DNA of 19,998 nt from Muribaculaceae bacterium (GCA_022511505.1 JAFLTK010000236.1:1-19998); one strand, 5' to 3'; counted from the first letter of the stretch, positions 8,632 to 16,756 are shown. The notes: generated by a model not told the origin, from the letters alone. A program made the numbers and translations.

Positions 8632-9207
8632 ATGATTTATACTCAGCCTGAACTTCCCTACGCAGCCGATGCTCTCGAGCCGGCAATCTCGCGCAAGACA
8701 GTAGAATTTCACTATGGCAAACACGAAAAAGCCTATATCGACAATCTCAACAGCCTCATCGAAGGCACCGAATATGAAGATATGGAGCTTGAAGAAATCA
8801 TTAGACATAGTGACGGCGCGCTGTTCAACAACGCCTCACAAGCGTGGAACCATATATTCTATTTCTTCTCGTTGTCGCCCGATGGCGGCGGCGAACCGAC
8901 AGGCGACCTGCGTCGTCAGATAGACGAACAGTTCGGGTCGTTTGAAGACTTTAAGAAAGCGTTTGTACAGGCCGGTGTCTCGCTGTTTGGCTCGGGTTGG
9001 GTATGGCTCTCCAAAGACCTCGACGGTAAATTGTTTATCACCCAAGGTAGCAACGCCGAGTCTCCCTTAAAACAGGAACTGACCCCGCTATTGACATTTG
9101 ACGTCTGGGAACACGCCTACTACCTAGACTATCAAAACCGTCGTGCCGACGCCCTCAACGCCCTCTGGAAAGTCGTCGACTGGGACGTTGTCGAAGGTCG
9201 CTACTGA
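8632..9207 (+). CDS. sodB: Superoxide dismutase, iron-type (Fe/Mn family)
   Basis: A 191-residue cytoplasmic enzyme that dismutates superoxide to oxygen and hydrogen peroxide. Length and order match the Fe/Mn SOD family: an N-terminal helical hairpin followed by an alpha/beta domain. The four metal ligands can be placed at His27 (EFHYGKH), His74 (QAWNHIFYF), Asp157 and His161 (DVWEHAYYLDY). Gln70, four residues before His74, with Ala142 in GSNAESP, is the pattern of iron-type enzymes; manganese enzymes usually place the active-site Gln in the C-terminal domain. Some Bacteroidales enzymes accept either metal, so cambialism cannot be excluded. The gene stands alone, between an inverted repeat just before its ATG and a strong hairpin terminator after its stop. 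No Shine-Dalgarno sequence is visible. Confidence 0.96.
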   Translation: MIYTQPELPYAADALEPAISRKTVEFHYGKHEKAYIDNLNSLIEGTEYEDMELEEIIRHSDGALFNNASQAWNHIFYFFSLSPDGGGEPTGDLRRQIDEQFGSFEDFKKAFVQAGVSLFGSGWVWLSKDLDGKLFITQGSNAESPLKQELTPLLTFDVWEHAYYLDYQNRRADALNALWKVVDWDVVEGRY

Positions 9208-9272
9208 TTCTACTCCATGCTAATTCTTTCCAATTAAGGCAACTATACAAATGTAAGCATAATGTGATGAAT

Positions 9273-9308
9273 GGAAGGGGAGGGGCCTGTGAAGGTCTCT
9301 CTCTTTTT
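9273..9308 (+). terminator. Intrinsic terminator of sodB
   Basis: Sixteen consecutive pairs (several G-U) join 9273-9288 to 9293-9308 around a GTGA tetraloop of the GNRA type. The right arm ends in five T residues (9304-9308). The stem lies 66 bases after the sodB stop. On the minus strand the G-U pairs become A-C mismatches, so the structure is specific to plus-strand RNA. Confidence 0.8.
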
Positions 9309-9459
9309 CGAAATCTGAATGGTCTTGGAGATTGGTAACAATTTACACAAAGCAGGAACCGGTGGTTTTATTGAGACGTGGAACAGTTATATTTAATGGC
9401 TGGGGCACGGTCTGTGAATCAAAGGGCGAAATCGCCTAAAAAGAGCGGTTTTTGTCCCC

Positions 9460-9543
9460 CATGCGCTACAATTTCACCCTTTTATGCCTCAATTTTACCC
9501 TGTTTTGCCCCAATTTTACCCTATTTTGCCTCAATTTTACCCT
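9460..9543 (+). repeat. Four tandem 21-base repeats
   Basis: Units at 9460-9480, 9481-9501, 9502-9522 and 9523-9543 share the core TTTTGCCYCAATTTTACCCT. The last two differ at only two positions, and the first is the most divergent. The period is a multiple of three. The array lies about 90 bases upstream of the leucine-rich-repeat gene and just before its -7 box, so copy number could influence expression. That role is inference. Confidence 0.85.
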
Positions 9544-9563
9544 ATAGTTGGATTGGCAATTGA

Positions 9564-9571
9564 TAATTTTG
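9564..9571 (+). promoter_or_regulatory. -7 box of the leucine-rich-repeat gene
   Basis: TAATTTTG matches TAnnTTTG, 61 bases before the ATG at 9633, leaving an A/T-rich leader of roughly 55 bases. No clear -33 TTTG lies at 19-20 bases spacing; that position falls at the end of the 21-base repeat array. Confidence 0.45.
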
Positions 9572-9632
9572 TCAATGACTTTTGACCTTAAAGACCATCA
9601 AAAATCAAATTAAACTCAAACATATTATTTAC

Positions 9633-11864
9633 ATGAAAAAACTATTTGTCATGCTGCTGGCGGCATCGATGTCGCTCGGCTCAATGGCCCAGGATTTCGA
9701 GTATGAATACCAAGGCCAAAAGTTAACCTACACCGTTGTCGACGCGACGGCCAAGACCGTCAAGACTAAGGATGGTGTCACTCAAAACGGCACCAACGTT
9801 GCCGGAAACTTGGTTAGCGGCGCCGTTATGCTCCCCGAAACAGTTGTCTATAATGGCGAGAACTACACACTGACCGCCGTCGGCAAACTCGGTTTCTGCA
9901 ATACCGGCATCACATCCATTTCATTCCCCAACTCGGTTACCGAAATTGGCGTTTCGGCATTTGCAAAATGTTCCGGACTTTCGGGCCAATTAATCCTTCC
10001 CAAGAATTTAGTTACTCTCGGTGGTTCTGCGTTCCACCAATGCACCGGTCTGACCGGCGAGGTTATCATTCCCAATACGGTCACTTCAACTCTCGAGGCG
10101 TTCTACCAGTGCTCAGGTTTGACAAGCGTTGTCATCGGTACAGGAATCACCACGATTGGCAATAACGCTTTCAGCGGTTGCAAAAGTTTGGCAAGCGTAA
10201 CAATACCCAACTCGGTTACTCAGATTTCGAGTTATGCATTCCAAGAATGTAAAAGTTTGACAACCATCACAATTCCGGCATCGGTTACCTACATTGGCAG
10301 TTATGCTTTTGGCGGTTCGATTTTCTCGCCTTCGGGGCTGCAACATGTAATCTGTGAAGGCACTACACCACCGACATGTAGTTCTGATGCTTTCTACAAG
10401 CCTTCGTCTATTGAATTGACAGTCCCTGCAGGATGTGCCGAAGCTTATGCCGGCTGGGGTGGTATCACAACTGTTGTTGAGCAAGCACCCGCTGTTCAGC
10501 CCGGCGACGAGATTGAATATGAAGGCTTTATATACACTATCCTCAACGAGAGCACTTGCTCGCTGACCAACGGCAAATCGGCTACCGGCGACGTGGTTAT
10601 TCCCGAGTCGGTCGTTATCGGCAACACAAAATACACCGTCGTTGCAGTAGGCGAATCGGCTTTCAGCAACTGCACTGCAATGACCGGTATCAAGTTCCCC
10701 GAAACTATCACCGAAATCGGCGGCTCTGCTTTCTATTTCTGTACCGGACTTACCTGTGACCTTGTAATTCCCGACTCTGTAACCAAACTTGGCGATATGG
10801 CTTTTGGATACTGCAACAATCTGAAAAGCATCAAGATAGGCAATGGCGTTACCAAGATTGGAGGTCACACATTTGTTGACTGCTACAATGCAACAAGCCT
10901 TATCCTCCCTGAATCGCTTGAGTCTATCGGTTATCAGGCATTCCAAAACAACGCCTTTACAAGCGTAACATTACCTGCATCAGTTAATTATATTGACGGT
11001 TATGCTTTTGCAGGGACAATCTTCCATCCATCAAAATTAACAAGCGTCACCTGCGAGGCTACTGTTCCTCCCGTTTGTCAGAACAACGCTTTCGGCACTT
11101 CGGCTAAATCTATCCAACTCACCGTCCCGGCCGGTACCGAGCGCGACTACAAGAAAGCCAATGTCTGGAAAGACATGATTCTGGCCGTGCCTGCGTTTGA
11201 AGAAACTCTATATTTGAGCAAGGGCAACTCTATCGACCTCGCTGACTATCTCGTTGACTCAATCGATAGTTACACCGTCGAAAACTCAAACGATGAAGTT
11301 GCCGCCGTTACCGGCTACTACATTGATGCCAAGGATTTTGGCAACACTACCATTGTATTCAAATCGGGCGACGAGGTTGCCGCAACATTTAACATCTACG
11401 TCTGCCCCACGGTTACCGTTGTCCACGGCGAAGGTCTCCTTTACACCCACCATGTGCTTTACAATTCGCGTCCCGAGTTGACCCTCCTTCCCATTCCCGG
11501 CTATCTCATTTCGGGCGTAACCCATGATGGCGCAAAGGTCGACAACATTGATGAAAACGGCAAATATGTTTCCACCAAGCCTATCACCGACAACTCGGTT
11601 ATCAACCTGACTCTCGAGCAGGATGCCAACGGTGGCCCGGCAACCGGCGTCGACAATGTTGTATCTGACAGCGATATCCACGTCTATGTCAGCGATATGC
11701 GTGTTGAGATTGTTGGTGCAACCCCCGGCGAAAGGGTCTTGATTTACAATCTTCAGGGCAAACTCCTCTATGACCTGACAAACCACGTTATCAATATCCG
11801 CGAGAACGGTGTTTACATCCTCAAGGTTCAGGGTGTAACATTCAAAATCGCTGTTCGCGGCTAA
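9633..11864 (+). CDS. BspA-like leucine-rich-repeat secreted protein with type IX-like C-terminal tail
   Basis: A 743-residue exported protein. The start is ATG 9633, because it opens directly into a signal peptide (MKKLFVMLLAASMSLGSMAQ, cleavage likely after AQ); an earlier TTG would add a poorly supported extension. Two blocks of BspA-type (LRR_5) repeats occupy residues about 60-270 and 300-500. Their units read like SVTIPNSVTQISSYAFQECK, with Cys at regular positions. The blocks look like internal duplicates: each ends in a VTxEGTTPP/VTCEATVPP segment and a LTVPAG motif. Residues about 515-660 are beta-rich and may be Ig-like. The last ~75 residues (VDNVVSD... RVLIYNLQGKLLYDL ... NGVYILKVQG) resemble a type IX type-A sorting domain. 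Family proteins bind host or matrix ligands. The present ligand is unknown. Flanked by its own -7 box and terminator. Confidence 0.9.
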   Translation: MKKLFVMLLAASMSLGSMAQDFEYEYQGQKLTYTVVDATAKTVKTKDGVTQNGTNVAGNLVSGAVMLPETVVYNGENYTLTAVGKLGFCNTGITSISFPNSVTEIGVSAFAKCSGLSGQLILPKNLVTLGGSAFHQCTGLTGEVIIPNTVTSTLEAFYQCSGLTSVVIGTGITTIGNNAFSGCKSLASVTIPNSVTQISSYAFQECKSLTTITIPASVTYIGSYAFGGSIFSPSGLQHVICEGTTPPTCSSDAFYKPSSIELTVPAGCAEAYAGWGGITTVVEQAPAVQPGDEIEYEGFIYTILNESTCSLTNGKSATGDVVIPESVVIGNTKYTVVAVGESAFSNCTAMTGIKFPETITEIGGSAFYFCTGLTCDLVIPDSVTKLGDMAFGYCNNLKSIKIGNGVTKIGGHTFVDCYNATSLILPESLESIGYQAFQNNAFTSVTLPASVNYIDGYAFAGTIFHPSKLTSVTCEATVPPVCQNNAFGTSAKSIQLTVPAGTERDYKKANVWKDMILAVPAFEETLYLSKGNSIDLADYLVDSIDSYTVENSNDEVAAVTGYYIDAKDFGNTTIVFKSGDEVAATFNIYVCPTVTVVHGEGLLYTHHVLYNSRPELTLLPIPGYLISGVTHDGAKVDNIDENGKYVSTKPITDNSVINLTLEQDANGGPATGVDNVVSDSDIHVYVSDMRVEIVGATPGERVLIYNLQGKLLYDLTNHVINIRENGVYILKVQGVTFKIAVRG

Positions 11865-11889
11865 ACCTTTATAAACCTCATAGACTCTT

Positions 11890-11929
11890 GATGGCGCTTC
11901 CATCGTCGGCAGGGAAGCGCCATCTTTTT
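11890..11929 (+). terminator. Intrinsic terminator of the leucine-rich-repeat gene
   Basis: GATGGCGCTTCC (11890-11901) pairs perfectly with GGAAGCGCCATC (11913-11924), giving a 12-bp stem with an 11-base loop, followed by five T residues (11925-11929). It lies 25 bases after the stop codon and isolates this gene from the pcrA unit. Confidence 0.93.
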
Positions 11930-11962
11930 GCATAATCGGCGTGAAATCTCAGAAAAATGTAG

Positions 11963-11970
11963 TAATTTTG
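11963..11970 (+). promoter_or_regulatory. -7 box of the pcrA-nspC unit
   Basis: TAATTTTG matches TAnnTTTG and lies 26 bases before the ATG at 11997. A -33 element at the usual spacing is not evident. Its position just after a strong terminator supports a new transcription unit here and argues against a start at 11928, upstream of the box. Confidence 0.5.
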
Positions 11971-11996
11971 CTCGTTGGAACTTATCCACAAGTGTA

Positions 11997-14384
11997 ATGG
12001 AGCAATATCTGTCTAAGTTAAACGAGCCTCAGCGTCAGGCGGTCGAGTATCTCGACGGACCGGCGCTCGTCATCGCCGGCGCCGGGTCGGGGAAAACCCG
12101 CGTGCTGACCTATAAGATTGTACATCTTCTTCAACAGGGGTATGACCCGCGGCGGGTGCTCGCCCTAACGTTTACCAACAAGGCTGCCAACGAGATGCGT
12201 GAGCGCGTCCGTTCGCTCGTTGGCGACGAACTGGCGTCACGCCTCTGGATGGGTACTTTCCACTCTATTTTTGCGCGCCTCTTGCGCTACAACGCGGCCG
12301 CTATCGGCTTTAACAGCAATTTCACAATCTATGACGCGGCCGACTCGCGCTCTCTCATCAAGAACATCATCCGCGAGATGGGCCTCGATGACAAGCAATA
12401 CAAACCGTCGACAATCGCCGGTGCCATCTCAACGGCCAAAAACGCGTTGATTCTGCCCGACGCCTACGCCGCCGACCGCGATTTGATGGAATATGACAAG
12501 AAATCAAAGCGCCCGATGACGGTCGAAATCTACCGCAATTATCAAGCGCGCTGTCGCGTGGCCGGGGCTATGGACTTTGACGACCTGCTCGTCTATACCA
12601 ACATCCTGTTCCGCGACCACCCGGACATTGCCAAGCGCTATGGCGAGTATTTTCAATATATCCTCGTCGACGAGTACCAGGACACCAATTTTGCTCAAAA
12701 TCTGATAGTTACAACGCTCGCCGGCGACAAGGGCAACATCACCGTCGTGGGCGACGATGCCCAGAGCATCTACTCATTCCGCGGAGCCAACATCGCCAAC
12801 ATTCTACAACTCGACCGCTCGCTCCATCAACTGAAAACCTTTAAACTCGAGCAAAACTATCGCTCGACCCAGGCAATCCTCGACGCTGCCAACGCTCTGA
12901 TTGCCAAGAATAAGCGCCAGATACCGAAGCGTGTGTTCTCCGAGTCATCGACCGGTCGCCCGGTCGAGGTTTGCGAGACCGAGGACGCCTACAAGGAGGG
13001 CATCACCGTGGCCGGCGCCATCGCCGCCATCAAGGCCAGAGAGCATGACCCGTATAGCGAGTTTGCCATCCTCTATCGCACCAACGCCCAGAGCCGTATC
13101 CTCGAGGAGCACCTGCGCAACCGCAACATTCCCTACCGCATCTATGGCGGCCTGTCGTTTTTCCAACGCAAAGAGGTTAAGGACGCCGTAGCCTATTTCC
13201 GTCTGGCCGTCAACCCCAACGACGACGAGGCGCTGCGCCGAGTCATCAACACACCCGCGCGCGGCATCGGTGAAACGACAATGGCCAAGCTATCGGCCTC
13301 GGCCATGGAGCGCGGCATCTCAATCTGGCGCGTTATCAAAACCATCGACGATGTCAACCCCGGCATCAACCGCGGTACGGCCGGCAAACTGAACACGTTC
13401 ACCAACCTCATCGCCTCGTTTATCGAAACAGTCGATAAAGGCGCTGATGCCTACACTGTTACGCGCCAGATTATCTCTGAAACGCGCCTGTTGTCGTCGC
13501 TCATGACCGAGAACACTCCCGAGAATATCTCCAAGCAGGAGAACCTTCAAGAGTTGCTCAACAGCGCCAAAGAATTTGTGTCTCGCCGACTCGAAGAGGG
13601 GAATGACGACACGTCGCTCTCGGCTTTTTTGGCCGAAGTTTCGCTCGCTACCGACCAGGACAGCGACGACATCGATGCCGGCGACAACCGTGTCACTCTG
13701 ATGACGGTCCATGCCGCCAAAGGCCTCGAGTTCACCAACGTGTTCATCGTCGGCGTCGAGGAAGATTTGTTCCCCTCGGCCATGAGTTCGGGAAGCATCG
13801 ACGAGATTGAGGAGGAGCGCCGCCTGCTCTATGTCGCCATCACTCGCGCCAAAAAATATTGCCGAATCACCTACGCTCGCACCCGCATGCGCAACGGTAT
13901 GATAGCCGCCTGCTCCCCCTCGCGCTTCATTCGCGACATTGGCCCCGAGAATCTGCGGTTTATCAACGGTACGCCGCGTGTGGCCGGTGGTCAAAGTCAC
14001 TCGACGTGGGGCTCGCGCACGGGGGCGTCATCGTCGCCTCGCGGCTCCAACCCTGCGGGTCCGTCCATTACCCGCACCCGCTCAACCGCTTCGCTGTCTG
14101 CGCCAAAGCCCCCGACTGCGACGATACCCTCGCGCCCGACAACGACGTTTACCTCGTCCGGGCCGGCATTGGGCAACACCAACGCCGACCCGCGTTTTGT
14201 CACCCACACTATCGACGAAGTTGCAACCGGCATGCACATCGTCCACTCGACCCATGGCAACGGCGTCATTGCCGACATAGACACCTCCATGACCGAGCCG
14301 CGCATCGTGGTCAACTTTGCCGATGCCGGCCGCAAAATCCTCTTGCTAAAATTTGCCCGTTTCTATATAACCGACTCTAAATGA
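11997..14384 (+). CDS. pcrA: PcrA/UvrD-type ATP-dependent 3'-5' DNA helicase
   Basis: A 795-residue superfamily 1A helicase used in DNA repair and clearing of stalled complexes. Start at ATG 11997 (MEQYLSKLNEPQRQAV) puts the Q motif at residues 8-16, as usual. Motifs in order are Walker A GAGSGKT (28-34), TFTNKAANEM (Ia), ILVDEYQDTN (Walker B), VGDDAQSIYSFRGA (III), LEQNYRST (IV), VTLMTVHAAKGLEF (V) and LLYVAITRAKK (VI). After the core comes a Ser/Thr/Pro-rich linker of about 60 residues. The protein ends in a Tudor-like domain (GMHIVHSTHGNGVIADI ... GRKILLLKFA), the element that in PcrA/UvrD contacts RNA polymerase. The linker is long and low in complexity, typical of these proteins. Its TGA overlaps the nspC ATG by four bases (ATGA), implying one transcript and coupled translation. 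It could equally be named uvrD. Confidence 0.95.
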   Translation: MEQYLSKLNEPQRQAVEYLDGPALVIAGAGSGKTRVLTYKIVHLLQQGYDPRRVLALTFTNKAANEMRERVRSLVGDELASRLWMGTFHSIFARLLRYNAAAIGFNSNFTIYDAADSRSLIKNIIREMGLDDKQYKPSTIAGAISTAKNALILPDAYAADRDLMEYDKKSKRPMTVEIYRNYQARCRVAGAMDFDDLLVYTNILFRDHPDIAKRYGEYFQYILVDEYQDTNFAQNLIVTTLAGDKGNITVVGDDAQSIYSFRGANIANILQLDRSLHQLKTFKLEQNYRSTQAILDAANALIAKNKRQIPKRVFSESSTGRPVEVCETEDAYKEGITVAGAIAAIKAREHDPYSEFAILYRTNAQSRILEEHLRNRNIPYRIYGGLSFFQRKEVKDAVAYFRLAVNPNDDEALRRVINTPARGIGETTMAKLSASAMERGISIWRVIKTIDDVNPGINRGTAGKLNTFTNLIASFIETVDKGADAYTVTRQIISETRLLSSLMTENTPENISKQENLQELLNSAKEFVSRRLEEGNDDTSLSAFLAEVSLATDQDSDDIDAGDNRVTLMTVHAAKGLEFTNVFIVGVEEDLFPSAMSSGSIDEIEEERRLLYVAITRAKKYCRITYARTRMRNGMIAACSPSRFIRDIGPENLRFINGTPRVAGGQSHSTWGSRTGASSSPRGSNPAGPSITRTRSTASLSAPKPPTATIPSRPTTTFTSSGPALGNTNADPRFVTHTIDEVATGMHIVHSTHGNGVIADIDTSMTEPRIVVNFADAGRKILLLKFARFYITDSK

Positions 14385-15511
14385 ATATCAACGAGATAGA
14401 TACGCCGTTTTACGTTGTCTATGAGGACCGCCTTGTTCGCAACCTCGAGACTATCACCGACGTCGAGCGTCGCGCCGGCGTGAACATCATCATGGCGTTC
14501 AAGGCCAACGCACTTTGGCGCACGTTCCCCATCATCGCACGCTATAACCGCGACTTCACCGCCAGTTCGCTCAACGAGTTGCGTCTTGGTGTGGAAACCC
14601 TTGGGGGGCAGGCCCATAGCTACTGCCCGGCATATACCGAGCAGACCATTGACGAGTATTGCCGACACTCGTCCCACCTAACGTTTAACTCGGTCGGTCA
14701 GTGGGAACGATTTAAGGATGTCGTGGCGCGTTATGACGTCTCGCCCGGACTGCGCGTCAATCCCGAGTGTTCGGTAATCGAGACCGACATCTACAACCCC
14801 ATGCTGCCCGGCTCGCGTTTCGGCGTCACGGCCGATGCCCTCGGCGATAGCCTGCCCGAAGGAATCGAAGGCTTGCACTTCCATGCTCTCTGTGAGAGCG
14901 GCGCCGAGGACCTCCAGCAAGTGCTCGAGGCCTTTGAGAGCCGGTTTGGCCATCTGCTCCATGCGGTCAAGTGGGTCAACATGGGTGGCGGACATCTGAT
15001 GACCCGAAAGGGTTACAATATCGAGTTGTTGGTCAATCTGTTGCAAGACTTCCGCCGTCGCCATCCCGGCGTCGAGGTGATTCTCGAACCCGGCAGCGCT
15101 TTCACATGGCAAACCGGCGACCTCGTCACCGGCGTCGTTGACACGGTCGAAAACGCCGGTATCCGCACCGCCATCATCGACGCTTCTTTTGCCTGTCACA
15201 TGCCCGATACACTCGAGATGCCCTACAAACCGGCCATTGCCGAGAGCGTCGAGCCGAGCGACTCGACACTTGCCTACCGTCTGGGCGGAAACTCGTGCCT
15301 GAGCGGCGACTACGTCGGCGACTGGCACTTTGACCACCCGTTGCAACGCGGCGAGCGCCTGACATTGCTTGACATGAACCACTACACGACGGTCAAAACA
15401 ACCATGTTCAACGGAATCGCCCATCCCGACTTTGTCCTTGTTGATGCCGACGGCCGAGCTTCCTACCTGCGCCGCTTCACTTACGATGACTATAAATCCC
15501 GTATGGACTAA
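14381..15511 (+). CDS. nspC: Carboxynorspermidine decarboxylase
   Basis: A 376-residue PLP enzyme of the alanine-racemase-fold decarboxylases. It removes CO2 from carboxyspermidine or carboxynorspermidine in the aspartate-semialdehyde route to (nor)spermidine, which replaces the AdoMet-dependent route in many gut Bacteroidetes. The PLP lysine is Lys41 in IIMAFKANALW. Other landmarks are a NPECSVIETDIYNP segment, GSRFG, HFHALCESGAEDL, WVNMGGGH (phosphate-binding glycine loop), EPGSAF, and NSCLSGDYVGDW with the active-site Cys. Start ATG 14381 lies inside the pcrA stop (ATGA). The partner carboxynorspermidine dehydrogenase is not in the window. Substrate preference (spermidine or norspermidine) cannot be read from the sequence; spermidine is more usual in Bacteroidales. 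The stop is followed by the repeat element at 15523. Confidence 0.93.
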   Translation: MNINEIDTPFYVVYEDRLVRNLETITDVERRAGVNIIMAFKANALWRTFPIIARYNRDFTASSLNELRLGVETLGGQAHSYCPAYTEQTIDEYCRHSSHLTFNSVGQWERFKDVVARYDVSPGLRVNPECSVIETDIYNPMLPGSRFGVTADALGDSLPEGIEGLHFHALCESGAEDLQQVLEAFESRFGHLLHAVKWVNMGGGHLMTRKGYNIELLVNLLQDFRRRHPGVEVILEPGSAFTWQTGDLVTGVVDTVENAGIRTAIIDASFACHMPDTLEMPYKPAIAESVEPSDSTLAYRLGGNSCLSGDYVGDWHFDHPLQRGERLTLLDMNHYTTVKTTMFNGIAHPDFVLVDADGRASYLRRFTYDDYKSRMD

Positions 15512-15522
15512 TTAATTGATTT

Positions 15523-15675
15523 AATGTTGTTATTGCTTTTAATGTCGTTAGTGTTTTTTATTGTTGTTGATGTTGTTAATGATTCCCACAAACATCAACA
15601 TCAACAACAACATCATCAACATCAACAACAACAACATCATCATCATCATCATCAATAACAACATCAACAACAATA
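15523..15675 (+). repeat. Low-complexity paired-arm repeat element B (triplet period, complementary arms)
   Basis: The left arm (15523-15584) consists of GTT/GAT/AAT triplets in the same 9-base pattern as element A. The right arm (15592-15675) is CAT/CAA/AAC triplets, including six consecutive CAT (15635-15652). The best pairing joins TTGTTGATGTTGTTAATG (15564-15581) to the complementary CATCAACATCAACAAC beginning at 15593, around a short loop. Unlike element A it has no final T run and reaches to within 10 bases of the next ATG. It therefore forms nearly the whole leader of the glycosyltransferase gene. Such tracts are prone to slippage. Confidence 0.85.
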
Positions 15676-15685
15676 CCACCACCTT

Positions 15686-16684
15686 ATGCCCCGCTTTTCG
15701 GTAATAGTTCCGGTATATAATCGCGTCGACGAGGTCGAAGACCTCCTCGTCAGTCTCGCCGAGCAGACGAGTCGCGACTTTGAAGTAATCTTAGTCGAAG
15801 ACGGCTCGACGGTGCCTTGTAGCGATGTTGTCAACCGCTACGCCAACACCCTGGATGTCAAATATTTCTACAAATCCAACGAGGGACGCTCCATCGCCCG
15901 AAACTATGGCTTGGAACGCGCCACCGGTGACTACTTCATCTTCTTTGACAGCGATTGCATGATACCGCCGCGCTATTTTGAGACGCTGGCGCGTGAACTC
16001 GACCGGCGACCCCTCGACTGCTTCGGCGGCCCCGATGCCGCCCATGACTCATTCTCGACCCTCCAAAAGGCCATCAGTTATGCCATGACATCGTTGCTGA
16101 CCACCGGCGGAATCCGCGGCGGCAAAATCTCGATGGAGAAATTTGTGCCCCGCACGTTCAACATGGGCTACTCGCGACGCGTCTGGGAAAAGGTCGGCGG
16201 ATTCCGTGAAATGTTCAGCGAAGATATTGACATGTCTACGCGAGTGAGACAAGCCGGTTTCTCCATAGGCCTCATCACCGAGGTTCCCGTCTATCACAAG
16301 CGCCGCGTCGACTTCGCCAAATTCTTCCGCCAGGTCCATGTGTTCGGTATGTCGCGCATCACCCTCAAGCAACTCTATCCCGGCTCCCTCAAGCTCGTCC
16401 ACACCCTTCCCCCCCTCGCCGTCATCATCGGCCTGGCGCTCGTCCTCCTCGCCATCTTCTCCTCCCCGCTGTGGCTCATCCCCATTGGCGTCTATCTGCT
16501 CGCCATACTCCTCCACGCCCTTGCCACCACCCGCTCGACACGTGTCGCCCTGCTCGCCGTTCCCGCCAGCGTAATTCAGATCGTCGGCTACGGCACCGGC
16601 TTCATTCGCGCCTACACCACCGACATCCTCCTCCGCCGCGGCCGCAACATCGACCGCGAGGTCGCCATGCGTCGCGGCAAATAA
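15686..16684 (+). CDS. Membrane-associated family 2 glycosyltransferase
   Basis: A 332-residue GT-A glycosyltransferase that should transfer a sugar from a nucleotide donor at the inner face of the cytoplasmic membrane. It begins with FSVIVPVYNR (4-13) and VILVEDGS (34-41), which form the nucleotide-binding fold. The metal-binding DSD motif is at 88-90 (FFDSDCMIP), and SEDIDMSTRVRQAG near residue 180 supplies the likely catalytic base (ED pair). Residues about 235-285 form two hydrophobic segments (PPLAVIIGLALVLLAIF and LWLIPIGVYLLAILL), with possibly a third after 290, so the C-terminus is a membrane anchor. Acceptor and sugar are unknown; no polysaccharide cluster surrounds it. Its last 15 codons and stop are duplicated 1,142 bases downstream. 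No promoter is seen in the gap, so it may be read through from pcrA-nspC. Confidence 0.9.
   Translation: MPRFSVIVPVYNRVDEVEDLLVSLAEQTSRDFEVILVEDGSTVPCSDVVNRYANTLDVKYFYKSNEGRSIARNYGLERATGDYFIFFDSDCMIPPRYFETLARELDRRPLDCFGGPDAAHDSFSTLQKAISYAMTSLLTTGGIRGGKISMEKFVPRTFNMGYSRRVWEKVGGFREMFSEDIDMSTRVRQAGFSIGLITEVPVYHKRRVDFAKFFRQVHVFGMSRITLKQLYPGSLKLVHTLPPLAVIIGLALVLLAIFSSPLWLIPIGVYLLAILLHALATTRSTRVALLAVPASVIQIVGYGTGFIRAYTTDILLRRGRNIDREVAMRRGK
16637..16684 (+). repeat. 48-base direct repeat, copy 1 (3' end of the glycosyltransferase gene)
   Basis: These bases recur at 17779-17826, offset 1,142, with only two substitutions (16648 C to T and 16652 G to A). Copy 1 is the functional end of the glycosyltransferase gene, ending in its TAA. 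The match stops abruptly on both sides, like a boundary of an insertion or duplication. Confidence 0.95.
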
Positions 16685-16690
16685 TTAGTA

Positions 16691-16721
16691 TTGTAAAATT
16701 CTAATTTAACACCTATATTTG
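16691..16721 (+). promoter_or_regulatory. Promoter of the DUF3791-DUF3990 unit
   Basis: TTG (16691-16693), a 20-base spacer and TATATTTG (16714-16721) match the Bacteroidetes -33/-7 pattern. The first gene starts 36 bases after the -7 box. The 33 bases 16691-16723 are repeated at 17992-18024 with three differences, upstream of the nucleotidyltransferase gene. Confidence 0.7.
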
Positions 16722-16756
16722 CAAAGTTTTATAATATACAACAACGCTTTTATAAC

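Larger units (their letters stand above)
9208..9632. other. 425-base intergenic region between sodB and the leucine-rich-repeat gene
   Basis: This gap contains the sodB terminator (9273-9308), an array of four 21-base repeats (9460-9543) and a -7 box (9564-9571). A frame from GTG 9378 to 9563 could encode 61 residues with a 7-residue repeat. It has no supporting start signal or family likeness, so I do not call a gene. I see nothing else in bases 9310-9459. Confidence 0.6.

Noticed and set aside
9378..9563. A 61-codon frame with a 7-residue repeat over the 21-base array
   Set aside because: It needs a GTG start without supporting signals, has no family likeness, and the repeat period alone explains the open frame.
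15592..15675. CRISPR-like array
   Set aside because: The units are trinucleotides with no spacers, and there are no cas genes nearby.
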